Shown: positions 1-10,625 of the stretch, in pieces
How positions within the stretch are numbered: position 1 is the stretch's first letter
How the letters are laid out: every line of letters starts with the position of its first letter
The notes under the pieces: generated by a model
Seen by the model: the letters and a program-made list of their open reading frames with translations, nothing else
Told to the model about the DNA's origin: nothing
Databases searched by the model: none
Translations under genes and position numbers: made by a program
DNA from: Liolophura sinensis
Taxonomy: Eukaryota > Mollusca > Polyplacophora > Chitonida > Chitonidae
Direction of reading: 5' to 3'
Length of the DNA: 64,000 bases
Assembly: GCF_032854445.1 (NCBI RefSeq)
Contig: NC_088295.1
Location: 95,413,805-95,477,804 of the forward strand

Positions 1-39
1 CCATTTATTGACACCTGAAATACCTGTACTGTATTTGAC

Positions 40-475
40 ACCGACAACAATATCACATTTGATACCTTAACTAGATCCGACACTTTTTACACATTTGACA
101 CCTGATCAGACACCTGTGCTACATTTGAAACCTGGGCTATATGTAGATCTCACACCTGAGCTATATTTGTCACCTGAGCTACATGTGTCACAGCTGATTT
201 TGATCTGATATCTGCCCCTAAGATCACAAAGTCATAGACTTAATCTTAATTTGTGATATCATTCCTGAGCTTATTTTAGAACTTAAGCGCTGGTGTTTAA
301 GGCCACGAAAAGTATACAACAACTCTTAAGTATTATATAAAAATTACATTTGTCACCTGAGCTAGATTTGGCATCTGTGCTACATCTGACACCTGTGTTA
401 CATTTGACACCTGAGTTACTGGACCAGACACCTATGCTAGATAAGGCATCTTATCTAGGTGTGACGCAAAACACT
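40..475. repeat. 18-20 bp minisatellite upstream of transporter exon
   Basis: Degenerate copies of a unit around ACACCTGAGCTACATTTG recur here, broken at about 195-345 by non-repeated AT-rich sequence. The array lies in the intron 5' of the transporter exon at 584 and runs to within about 60-100 bp of its acceptor. Copies are diverged, which suggests an old array. Confidence 0.75.
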
Positions 476-583
476 TGACACCTGTACTAGATCAGACACC
501 TGTGTTATTTTGGACATATGAAACAGATCAGACACCTGGGGCCGTTAGTAATAACGCTATAAACTTGTTTCTACTGACCACAG

Positions 584-709
584 CTCCCTTCGTATCGCTG
601 CGCTCTGTCATTCTGGTCGAGCTGCTCGGTTTGGACAAACTGACCACCGCCTTCGGACTGGTCATCTTCTCACAGGGTGTGTCGTCCTACCTCGGCTCCC
701 CTATTGCAG
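584..709 (+). CDS. Monocarboxylate transporter-like (SLC16/MCT, MFS) internal exon
   Basis: This 126-nt internal exon encodes a stretch around SLRSVILVELLGLDKLTTAF, then FGLVIFSQGVSSYLGSPIAG. These are highly typical of the C-terminal half of SLC16 monocarboxylate transporters (roughly TM10 to TM11), which move lactate, pyruvate or related solutes across the plasma membrane with protons. The acceptor follows the pyrimidine-rich TTGTTTCTACTGACCACAG and the donor is GCAG|GTAAGC at 709/710. The exon begins inside a codon (two bases complete a GCT, predicted Ala) and ends after the first base of the Gly codon in PIAG. That phase fits the exon at 3212 exactly. Earlier exons must lie left of the window. 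The substrate cannot be told from this fragment. Confidence 0.9.
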
Positions 710-1207
710 GTAAGCTCAGTTCTCTGATGATAGGCAGGTCGTGCTAAAGCTCTTCTATAAACGAGGCCAGCTGGCGCGACAAGCAGGTTTGTTTTCAATA
801 AGGTCTTTAAACACTGAGGCGATCAAAAACCGTACATTTCACGTTAAAAACCTGAATTTGCCCCTCCAACACGTTCCTACGGTGACGTAAATGGAACAAA
901 CTAGTGCATGTATGAAACATGTTTGACCAATCAATTTTATTATTGTTGTAAACATTCCAAAATGGGAAAGTAAACCTAACCTGTGGAGTCAAGCCGACCA
1001 TCGAGCCGGTTTTCCCCATTTGAGTAAAATTTTATCGTCATTTTCCAACAGGCGCATTCACGATCTATTTGATAACTTAATGTTTGATAACATAACCCGC
1101 AGCATAAACACAGCCAACACATACTTAAAAGTCAGGGAAAATTCAGGAAAACTGAAATTCAGGTGAAATTCAAACTATAAAAAGTGATATATTTTACAAT
1201 TTGTTAC

Positions 1208-2795
1208 AGGAGTAGCTATCTGTAATTCGAGTGGCTGACACTGTGATCTGTGTTATAGTTCAGGGTAATCTATCAGCTGTAATTCGGGTGGCTTATACTG
1301 TAATCTGTCTTATAGTTCAGGGTAATCTAACAGCTGTAATCCGGGTAGCTGATATTGTGAACTGGCTTATAGTTCAGGGTAATCTAACGGCTGTAATTCG
1401 GGTGGCTGACACTGTGATCTGTCTTATAGTTCAGGGTAATCTAAAAGTGATCTGTGTTAAAGTTCAGGGTAATCTTACAGCTGTAATTCAGGTGGCTGGT
1501 ACTGTAATCTGTCTGATAGTCCAGGGTAATCTAACAGCTGTATTTCGGGTAGCTGATACTGTGACCTGTCTTATAGTTCAGAGTAATCTAACGGCTGTAA
1601 TTCGGGTGGCTGACACTGACACTTATAGTTCAGGGAAATCTAAAAGCCATCTGTGTTAAAGTTCAGGGTAATCTTACAGCTGTAATTCAGGTGGCTGGTA
1701 CTGTAATCTGTCTGATAGTCCAGGGTAATCTAACAGCTGTATTTCGGGTGGCTAATAATGTGAACTGCTTTACAGTCCAGGATAATCTAACAGCTGTATT
1801 TCGGGTGGCTGATACTGCGATCTGTCTTAGGGTTCAGGGTAATCTAACAGCTGTAATTCGGATGGCTGATACTGCGATCTGTCTTAGGGTTCAGGGTAAT
1901 CTAACAGCTGTAATTCGGGTGGCTAATACTGTTATCTATCTTATTGTTCAGGGTAATCTTAAAGTGATCTGTGTTAAAGTTCAGGGTAATCTAATAGCTG
2001 TAATTTGGGTGACTGATACTGTGACCTGGCTTATAATCCAGGGTAATCTAATGGCTGTAATTTGGGTGGCTGATACGGTGATCTGTCTTTTTTTCAGGGT
2101 AATCTAACAGTGATCTGTGTTATAGTTCAGGGTAATCTAACAGCTGTAATTCGGGTGGCTTATGCTGTGAACTGCCTTATAGTCCAGGATAATCTAACAG
2201 CTGTAATTCGGATGGCTGATACTGTGACCTGGCTTATAATCCAGGGTAATCTAATAGCTGTAATTTGGGTGGCTGATACTGTGATCTGTCTTATACTTCA
2301 GGGTAATTCAACAGCTGTAATTCGGTTGGCTGATACTGTAATCTGTCTTATAGTCCAGGGTGATCTGTCTTATTGTTCAGGGTAATCTAACAGTGATCTG
2401 TCTTATAGTTCAGGGTAATCTAACAGCTGTAATTCGGGTGGCTGATGCCGTAATCCATCTTATAGTTCAGAGTAATCTAACAGCTGTAATTTGGGTGGAT
2501 AATACTTTGATCTTTCTTGTAGTTCAGTGTAACCTAACAGTGATCTGTCTTATAGTTCAAGGTAATCTAACAGCTGTAATTCGGTTGGCTGATACGGTGA
2601 TCTGTCTTATACTTCAGGGTACTTCAACAGCCGTAATTCGGTTGGCTGATAAGGTGATCTGTCGTATAGTCCCGGGTAATCTAACAGCTGTAATTCGGTT
2701 GGCTGATACGGTGATCTGTCTTATGGTTCAGGGTAATCTTACAATGATCTGCTTGATAGTTCAGGGTAACCTAACAGTAACTTTTGTGTAGTACG
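1208..2795. repeat. 57-bp minisatellite in transporter intron
   Basis: About 28 copies of a 57-bp unit with key words TAATTCGGGTGGCTGATACT, GTGATCTGTCTTATAGTTCA and GGGTAATCTAACAGCTG. Some copies have internal deletions. The unit length is a multiple of three, so frames stay open, but the array lies inside the transporter intron (710-3211) and is not coding. On the transcribed strand each unit contains TTCAGG|GTAATC, which resembles a 5' splice site. Confidence 0.93.
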
Positions 2796-2825
2796 GTAAA
2801 CTGACATCTTAAAATCCAATGGTAC

Positions 2826-2972
2826 ATGGGAAGGTCTGTAATCTGCGGATGGTCGTAGGTCTCACCCGGGCTCTGCCTGGTGTCCTCTCACGATAATGCC
2901 GGCCGCCGTCGTAAAAGTGAAATATTCTTGAGTACGGCGTAAAACACCAATCAAATAAATAAATAAAAAAAT
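2826..2972 (+). mobile_element. 5'-truncated SINE (conserved-body family)
   Basis: Reads TCTGCGGATGGTCG, then CCCGGGCTCTGCC, then GTGAAATATTCTTGAGTACG, and ends in CACCAATCAAATAAATAAATA plus an A run. This is the body of the SINE found at seven other places in the window, with the A-rich tail on the right, hence + orientation. The tRNA-like head is missing. It lies in the transporter intron between the 57-bp array and the terminal exon. Confidence 0.8.
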
Positions 2973-3211
2973 AGTGGGACCTCCTATAAGTCACTGGTCG
3001 ACCAAAAAGGTAGATGTCAGATGTTGAATCAGGGCTAGCTGAATTACAGGTTTACCCGTATGTACCCCTTACTACATAAGGAGGCACCAAAGTAAAGAGT
3101 GGGTATCGGTAAAATAGCAGGGTCTGGAAGGTTATTAGGCCTTTGCTAAGCATAGTGATCTGTTGCGTTCGCCCAGGCTAAGCGTTGTTTATTTCATTTT
3201 ACTTTCCACAG

Positions 3212-3390
3212 GTACTCTTTCCGACTCAACAGGAAGTTACAACATCGCCTTTTACATGGCCGGAAGTGCGCTCATAGCCTCTGGAATGATGGGACTCCCA
3301 CTCCGAAGACTGTCAAAGTGGGAAAATCGAAAAAACGCCGGGAAGGACCCAGACCTAAAAACAGTTGAGGAGGCATCGAAACTCATGTGA
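3212..3390 (+). CDS. Monocarboxylate transporter-like (SLC16/MCT) terminal exon
   Basis: The terminal coding exon follows acceptor CATTTTACTTTCCACAG. Its first two bases complete the Gly codon left open at 709, giving PIAG-TLSDSTGSYNIAFYMAG across the junction. In SLC16 proteins the sequence PPIAGxLxDxTGSYxxxFxxAG leads into the last transmembrane helix, so the join is convincing. A hydrophobic segment (FYMAGSALIASGMMGLPL, TM12) follows, then a short basic and acidic cytoplasmic tail ending EEASKLM and a TGA stop at 3388-3390. The tail is short for the family. Intron 710-3211 separates it from the previous exon and holds the 57-bp array and a SINE. Whether the complete gene is functional cannot be judged from two exons. 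Confidence 0.9.
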
Positions 3391-4405
3391 TGTATTTTTC
3401 ATCCGCGTAATTGTTCGTAAGTCGGAAGAATTGGTAGTCAATACAAACTTCATATAGCGAAATAGCATGAAGACGAGTTATATCCCCATTGACTCGACCA
3501 ACTGTATACAGCATGGTAATCCACGGGCAAAGGGAGGCTACTCTAATGTCTACGGGGTGGAGAAGAACCAAGAAAAAATACCGGCTGGTACATGGAGGCA
3601 TGCTGACACCCTGTTTGTTCCTACTGGAATTGCACATGTAGAGCATACCTGTAAACTGTGAAGGCTCACTTACAAGGTGGATGAATGAAGGACTTGCTAA
3701 TTTTGACGCATTATGTGTGAGCGTTTGTCTGGGCGGTTCACGTGTCCGATGTTCTCTCGCAGATTAGTATTATTATTATTATGGCGATTTTTACATGAAT
3801 ATGAGTGTAAGAGTAAATGAAACACATGTGTTACCTCATCACAAGAACTCCGGAGCACAGGTGTCTGATACATTGGCTACAGACTAACTGAGTGTTCAGA
3901 AGGCTTTGATGTAGGTCTACAGATACTTTCTGGCATAGCGAGCCAAGGAAGAACACGCCTCAAAAAGCGAAGCTGACTGTAGCTGTGACTGACATTTGGT
4001 CTTTTCTGTTCTGTCTTTCTTTTTTTGTATTTTTATCTTTTATTTTTCATAAACTACAGAATTAACTACACACTATTAAGGAAAGCCAACTAAACACAAG
4101 ACAAGATTCCTGTTCCAGATAGAATTACCCATCTATGGTTGTTAGATTCACCTGTGTGTAAAGTGTACACAGGTATAATAATGTCTTATGTCGAACCAGG
4201 CATCAGTCATATGAGATCAAATCCAGTCGTTATTTAAAAACAAATACAGGGTACATCTACCTAAGGAATAACACATAACCTGATTATTCAATTTGCAATG
4301 AAAGACTAGTACTCAAACCCACATATTAATATTTATGGGTTTCTCTTTTTTTAACCAAATAAAAGTTTAATGAAACTTGACAAGGTTTCAGCATGTCGCC
4401 ATTAT
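3391..4405 (+). other. 3' flank / probable 3' UTR of the transporter
   Basis: No second gene is seen. The sequence is AT-rich, with an (ATT)n run near 3766-3782 and a possible poly(A) signal AATAAA at 4358-4363, about 970 bp after the stop. Assigning that signal to the transporter is inference. Confidence 0.35.
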
Positions 4406-4409
4406 CGCC

Positions 4410-5155
4410 TGCAAATGCAATCGGGGGATTCTTGGTTCAGGTCACCGTCTCTGGAGGAGATATGCTGACTGCACTGGGGATTCCTGGTTCAGGTCACCGT
4501 CTCTGGAGGAGGTATGCTGACTGCAATGGGGATCCCTGGTTCAGGTCACCGTCTCTGGAGAGGGTATGCTGACTGCAATGGGGATTCCTGGTTCAGGTCA
4601 CCGTCTCTGGAGGGGTATGCTGACTGCAATGGGGATTCCTGGTTCAGGTCATCCTCTCTGGAGGAGGTATGCTGACTGCACTGGGGATCCCTGGTTCAGG
4701 TCACCGTCGCTGACTGCAATGGGGATCCCTGGTTCAGGTCACCGTCTCTGGAGGAGGTATGCTGACTGCAATGGGGATCCCTGGTTCAGGTCACCGTCTC
4801 TGGAGGGGTATGCTGACTGCACTGGGGATTCCTGGTTCAGGTCACCGTCTCTGGAGGAGGTATGCTGACTGCAATGGGGATCCCTGGTTCAGGTCACCGT
4901 CTCTGGAGGAGGTATGCTGACTGCAATGGGGATTCCTGGTTCAGGTCACCGTCTCTGGAGGGGTATGCTGACTGCAATGGGGATTCCTGGTTCAGGTCAC
5001 CGTCTCTGGAGGGGTATGCTGACTGCAATGGGGATCCCTGGTTCAGGTCACCGTCTCTGGAGAGGGTATGCTGACTGCAATGTGGATTCCTGGCTCGCGT
5101 CACCGTCTCTGGAGGAAGTATGCTGACTGCAATGGGGATTCCTGGCTCGCGTCAC
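4410..5155. repeat. ~50-bp minisatellite
   Basis: About 15 copies of a 49-52 bp unit with GACTGCAATGGGGATTCCTG and TTCAGGTCACCGTCTCTGG. Units differ at GGATTCC/GGATCCC (the latter makes BamHI-type GGATCC sites) and in the number of GAG triplets after CTCTG. One copy at about 4707 is internally deleted. The array starts and ends abruptly. Confidence 0.95.
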
Positions 5156-6718
5156 CGATATTATACAGTTAGGTAGTTTAGCAGCTCTTAGCTGTTGCCT
5201 GGTAAATGTCAACATAGAAATAGCTTACAGGAATTTAGGTCTCTATACAAACATATCTTAATTAAACAAAACAAACAACAGTACTACCCTCACAATGAAA
5301 CCTAGCAGTTCAGTTCGGGTTTGAATTTCCAAATAAAGTGCTGTTCCATATGGACACGTTTAGTGGTAGCCTCAGAAAATAAGTTTGAAAAAGATAATAT
5401 TGAGAATTTAATCGTAATATTTTGGGTACATGGCCAAATGTGTTTACTGACTTTAAGATGTTGTAAAGAATCAGCATTGATTTTTAGATAAGTGCACAGT
5501 TGCATAGGTTTGCAACTCTCAGTTGTTGCCTGGTCATAAAAAGATAAATAATTTTTAAAAAAAAAATGAAATAAAACACACAGATACACACACACACACA
5601 CCTCCGGCCGTTCGCTCCGCTCATAAAACTGATGGCTATTAGATGAATGTACTTAAGCTCTTTGCATTGTAAACGCTTTAGAAAAGGACTAACATCATTG
5701 AATTAAAAATCTCCCAAAGGCGGATCCATATTTTTTTAATGTATTTGTAGGTAACGATCATTTAAAAATATACGCTGAAAGTTTGACATAATTCTAGCAG
5801 GGACGTGTTTAGGTCTTTTAATATTTTTTCTCAGGAGAAAAGGGTATTTGAAAATATTTCTGTATGGTGGTATGTAGGACGACCTGTTGGTATACATCGT
5901 CTTTTGCATTATAATGTCCTAAATAAGGACGTGATGCATGTCTAATCAATTTATTTCAATGTAAATTTGTTGTTTATATCCAGAGACATGCATTTTATCT
6001 TAATTATGATAATATTTATGAATATTTAAAGAATATAAATATGATTGAAATCTAAGTTTAGCACATTTGTTAGCTGAGAGAAGCAGACTCTATCATAAAT
6101 ATATTTAACGTGATAATGTGGCATGTGGCAGTGAGCTAGAGCGGCTTTGTACGCATCTCCCCTGGGTTCAGTCCGTCTGATAACAAGATTTAAAGTGTCC
6201 GTCCAGTGCCTGCCTGTGGGAATGTTTGGGCCATTGTGAGATCTTCATCCGCTGTGTCTCTTTATTTTTGGAAATAAACAGTTTGAAACGGAAAATTCCA
6301 GGCAGATTGTGAGGAAAATCAGACCAATGTGGATGTACAACAAGAACAACAGACCACACCCTCCCCAGAAACTCTTGACGAACACTATCAGGTCATCGAC
6401 TAGAAAGACCTGAGTAAGTGCTTCGCAAAACTACGCCACGACTTCTCTCGATAAATCTGTCCAGTAACTGATTACCTGAGTAATATCAAACTGAGCGTGT
6501 GTGAAGTACCAAAAAACATGCTAGTTTGTTGGGAGGGGGAGGGGAGATGTTCTTTTAAGGCATGAAAATGAATTACTTGCTCTAAAAAAAACAACAAATC
6601 GAGTACTAGACAAACGAACGCCTTAAACTTGATATTTGAGGTAGAAAGTGGTAACGTAGAATTCAAAGGAATGCCTCGCTCCGCTAATGAGCAATCCTCG
6701 CTGACAGCGTCTTTTCCG
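5156..6718. other. Unique AT-rich DNA, no gene seen
   Basis: No coding exon, RNA gene or mobile element is recognised on either strand. There is a short (CA)n near 5579-5601 and long A/T runs. Short open frames here show no family features. Confidence 0.5.
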
Positions 6719-6965
6719 ACAATTTATTTATTTCTTTGATTGGGGTATTACGCCGTACTTAAGAATATTATGGTGGGAGGAAGCCGGACAGAGCCCGGGG
6801 GAAAACCCCGAAGATCCCCAGATTGCTGGCAGATCTCCCCACTTACAGCTAAAGGAGAAGATCAGCATGAACTGGACTTGAACTCACAGCGACTGTATTG
6901 GTGGCCGGCTCATGAGTCACTGCGCCGTGCCGGCGTGCTAACCCACTCGGCCCCGCCCATGCCAA
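6719..6965 (-). mobile_element. Near-complete tRNA-derived SINE
   Basis: Read on the minus strand it starts with a tRNA-like head. An A-box-like TGGCCGAGTGG is close to the tRNA-Leu/Ser form, and a B-box-like GAGTTCAAGTCC lies about 65 bp downstream. The shared SINE body follows (GCTCTGTCCGGCTTCC, CCACCATAATATTCTTAAG, TACGGCGTAATACCCCAATC) and the element ends in AAATAAATAAA. It is the only copy in the window that keeps the pol III promoter boxes. Part of the conserved core (the segment with CACTTATACGACGG) is deleted. Confidence 0.8.
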
Positions 6966-7560
6966 ATGAAGGATTTCCTATAGCGACATTTGTCAGAAAA
7001 TGTGCATATCTGGAATTGACTATATATTTGTGTCTATTTACATAGCATAACGATCACCATATCAAAATAATCCCCAGAACGCATAAAATATGCAGGCCAT
7101 ATCAAGACTATACACTAATTAAACTCGACAAGAACGTGCAGAACTTTCTAATTTTTAACCTACCAACATTTATGGAAATTTCTGACAACACCAGTGTCAA
7201 ATTATCATCCAAAGTTTACGGTTGGTCTCTGTTACATTTCTTTAGCTGTTTAATGATATAAAATTCGATATTTTCAAAAAGCACAGGTGGGGTGCCCGTC
7301 AACATAGTGCCGATATTTGACATCTGGAGAAACTGCCTATACCTGATGACAGAGCCCAGCCTGTGTTACTTCAGGCAGTCCTCAGCCTACATAGGGTCAC
7401 AAGAGTGAGGAAAGGGCGATTTGTACGACTTGATGACAGGAACATAGTTCATCAGACCGCTCGCAGACTAAAACAAGGTGTCCCTCCAGATCCACCTGCA
7501 GCCATTTGTTACACTGAAAACAAATCCCTACAATCCGTCAACTGATACCTATGTATTTTC
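6966..7560. other. Unique spacer, no gene seen
   Basis: No family-level similarity is recognised in any frame. The sequence is moderately AT-rich with one short open frame at 7363-7545 that has no recognisable domain. Confidence 0.4.
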
Positions 7561-7564
7561 ACTG

Positions 7565-7842
7565 TAGAAAGCCCAAAACTGACACCATTCTACTTGTAAC
7601 TCTCTAAAGCCACAAACTGTCACCATTTTACTTGTAACTCTCTAAGGCCACAAACTGACACCATTCTACTTGTAACTCTCTAAAGCCACAAACTGACACC
7701 ATTCTACTTGTAACTCTCTAAAGCCACAAACTGACACCATTCTACTTGTAACTTTCTAAAGCCACAAACTCTCACCATTTTGTAACTCTCTAAAGCCACA
7801 AACTGACACCATTCTACTTGTAACTCTCTAAAGCCAGGCTGT
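7565..7842. repeat. 38-bp minisatellite
   Basis: Seven to eight very similar copies of a 38-bp unit (TGTAACTCTCTAAAGCCACA, AACTGACACCATTCTACT). One copy at about 7770-7790 has a short deletion. The array passes directly into the 48-bp array with no unique sequence between. Confidence 0.95.
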
Positions 7843-10325
7843 GTAGTGCCTTTAGTCATGTTTAGTGGGGTGTAGGTCACTCTGGGATGACTAGTGCCTT
7901 CGGTCAGGTTGATTGGGCTGTACTTCATGCTGGGGTGCCCACTGCCTTTAGTCACGTTGATTAGGTTGATGCTCACGTCGGGATACTAGTGCCTTCAGTC
8001 AGGTTTATTGCGGTGTAGCTCATGCTGGCATGACTAGTGCCTTCAGTCAGGTTTATTTGGGTGTAATTTATGCTGGGATGATAACTGCCTTCAATCAGTA
8101 TTTTTTCGGTTGTAACTCTCGCCTGTCTTACTAGTGCCTTCAGGTAGGGTTTTTTGGGAGTAGCTCATGCTGGAATGACAAGTGTTTTCAGTCAGATTAA
8201 TTGTGTTGTAGCTCATGTTGGGGGTGCCTATTGACTTTAGTCTTTTTTTGAGGAGTAGCTCGTGCTGGGGCGACTAGTGTATTCGGTCAGGTTTATTGGT
8301 GTGTAGCTGACGCTGGAAATACTACTGTGTTTAGTCTCTTTTTGGGGGTTGTACCTCATGTGACTAATGCCTTCAGTGAGGCTTTTAGGGTGTAACTCAT
8401 GCTGGGATAGCTAGTGCCCTCAGTCAGGTTTTTTGGGTGTGTCTCATACACGGATGATTAGTGCCTTAGTACGGTTTATTGGAGCGTCTTAATACTGAGC
8501 TGACTAGACCCTTTAGTCAGGTTTATTGGGGTGTGGCTTATAATCAGATGACTAGTGCCCTCAGTTAGGTTTTTTAGGGTGTAGCTAGTGTCTTTATTTA
8601 GGTTTAGTGGGGTGTGGATCATGAACCTTTAGTCAGGTTTATTGGGGTGTGGCTTATAATCAGATGACTAGTGCCCTCAGTTAGGTTTTTAGGGTGTAGC
8701 TTGTGTCTATTTTTAGGTTTAGTGGGGTGTGGATCATGAACCTTTAGTCAGGTTTATTGGGGTGTAGCTTATAATCAGATGACTAGTGCCCTCAGTTAGG
8801 TTTTTTAGGGTGTAGCTAGTGTCTTTATTTAGGTTTAGTGGGGTGTAGATCATGAACCTTTAGTCAGGTTTATTGGGGTGTAGCTTATAATCAGATGACT
8901 AGTGCCCTCAGTTAGGTTTTTTAGGGTGTAGCTAGTGTCTTTATTTAGGTTTAGTGGGGTGTAGATCATGAACCTTTAGTCAGATTTATTGCGGTGTGGC
9001 TTATAATCAGATGACTAGTGCCCTCAGTTAGGTTTTTTAGGGTGTAGCTAGTGTCTTTATTTAGGTTTAGTGGGGTGTGGATCATGAACCTTTAGTCAGG
9101 TTTATTGCGGTGTGGCTTATAATCAGATGACTAGTGCCCTCAGTTAGGTTTTTTAGAGTGTAGCTAGTGTCTTTATTTAGGTTTAGTGGGGTGTGGATCA
9201 TGAACCTTTAGTCAGGTTTATTGGGGTGTGGCTTATAATCAGATGACTAGTGCCCTCAGTTAGGTTTTTAGGGTGTAGCTAGTGTCTTTATTTAGGTTTA
9301 GTGGGGTGTGGATCATGAACCTTTAGTCAGGTTTATTGGGGTGTAGCTTATAATCAGATGACTAGTGCCCTCAGTTAGGTTTTTTTAGGGTGTAGCTAGT
9401 GTCTTTATTTAGGTTTAGTGGGGTGTGGATCATGAACCTTTAGTCAGGTTTATTGGGGTGTAGCTTATAATCAGATGACTAGTGCCCTCAGTTAGGTTTT
9501 TTAGGGTGTAGCTAGTGTCTTTATTTAGGTTTAGTGGGGTGTAGATCATGAACCTTTAGTCAGGTTTATTGGGGTGTAGCTTATAATCAGATGACTAGTG
9601 CCCTCAGTTAGGTTTTTTAGGGTGTAGCTAGTGTCTTTATTTAGGTTTAGTGGGGTGTAGATCATGAACCTTTAGTCAGGTTTATTGGGGTGTGGCTTAT
9701 AATCAGATGACTAGTGCCCTCAGTTAGGTTTTTTAGGGTGTAGCTTGTGTCTTTATTTAGGTTTAGTGGGGTGTGGATCATGAACCTTTAGTCAGGTTTA
9801 TTGGGATGTGGCTTATAATCAGATGACTAGTGCCCTCAGTTAGGTTTTTAGGGTGTAGCTTGTGTCTTTATTTAGGTTTAGTGGGGTGTGGATCATGAAC
9901 CTTTAGTCAGGTTTATTGGGGTGTGGCTTATGCTCGGGTAACTAGTGCCTTGAGGCTGGTTTATTGGGATGTAGCTAATGCTAAGATGATTAGTGCCTTC
10001 GAACTAGTCGGGGTGTAGCTTATGCTGGGTTAACAAGTGTTTTTAGTCCAGTTTTATGTAGTGTAACTCATGTTGGGATTACTAGTGCCTTCAGTTAAAT
10101 TTATTAGGATGTAACTCACGCTGGGCTGTCTAATGCCTTCAGCTGTAGCTAAGCTGTAGCTTATGCTATGATGACAACTGCCTTCAATCATTTCTCTTTT
10201 TTTCGGCTGTAACTTCCGCTGGTCATATTAGTGCCTTCAGCTGGGTTTTTTTGGGGTGTAGCTGATGCTGGGATGACAAGTGTCTTCAGTCAGGTTTATT
10301 GAGTTTTAGCTCATGTAGGGATGAT
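7843..10325. repeat. 48-bp minisatellite, block 1
   Basis: Tandem 48-bp units built on ACTAGTGCCTTCAGTCAGGT, TTATTGGGGTGTAGC and TCATGCTGGGATG. The outer copies are diverged. The centre (about 8505-9915) is homogenised into a higher-order repeat listed separately. The same unit resumes at 10626 and, more diverged, at 17780. Confidence 0.95.
8505..9915. repeat. ~117-bp higher-order repeat inside the 48-bp array
   Basis: About 12 nearly identical copies of a ~117-bp block. Each block contains CTTTAGTCAGGTTTATTGGG, TATAATCAGATGACTAGTG, TTTTTTAGGGTGTAGCTAG and GTGGGGTGTGGATCATGAAC, that is, two and a half diverged monomers. Copies differ mainly at GTGTGG/GTGTAG and in the length of a T run, which indicates recent amplification. 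Confidence 0.92.
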
Positions 10326-10625
10326 GTGAGGCCTCATATACATGTGCAATCTCAGAACAGTGAAGTAACCATCTTTTCTAACATTTTTTTGTTAACTATC
10401 ATTGTGGCACAATTTTCTGTTAGTATTTTTCATAACCTGTAATGAATAACGTAAGGAATGAGTGTTCGTGTGTTTGGGACAGCGTGACTTCAGACGCAAA
10501 GGATTGTGGGATCGCACACTCATTTACCATCCTTGAGACGATCGCCACGTTTTGATTATGTCCTAACGAAATTCCCTTTTTATTCTTCCTCAGAATAAAG
10601 CCATTTGAACGTTATACAGTGTGTC
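10326..10625. other. Unique island splitting the 48-bp array
   Basis: About 300 bp with no monomer similarity (for example GAATAACGTAAGGAATGAGTG). The array resumes on the far side in the same orientation. No gene or mobile-element ends are recognised, so it is either an unidentified insertion or ancestral sequence between two arrays. Confidence 0.5.

Noticed and set aside
1231-2791. Repeat-protein frames across the 57-bp array
   Set aside because: They lie inside the intron between two well-supported transporter exons. The openness comes from the 19-codon period.
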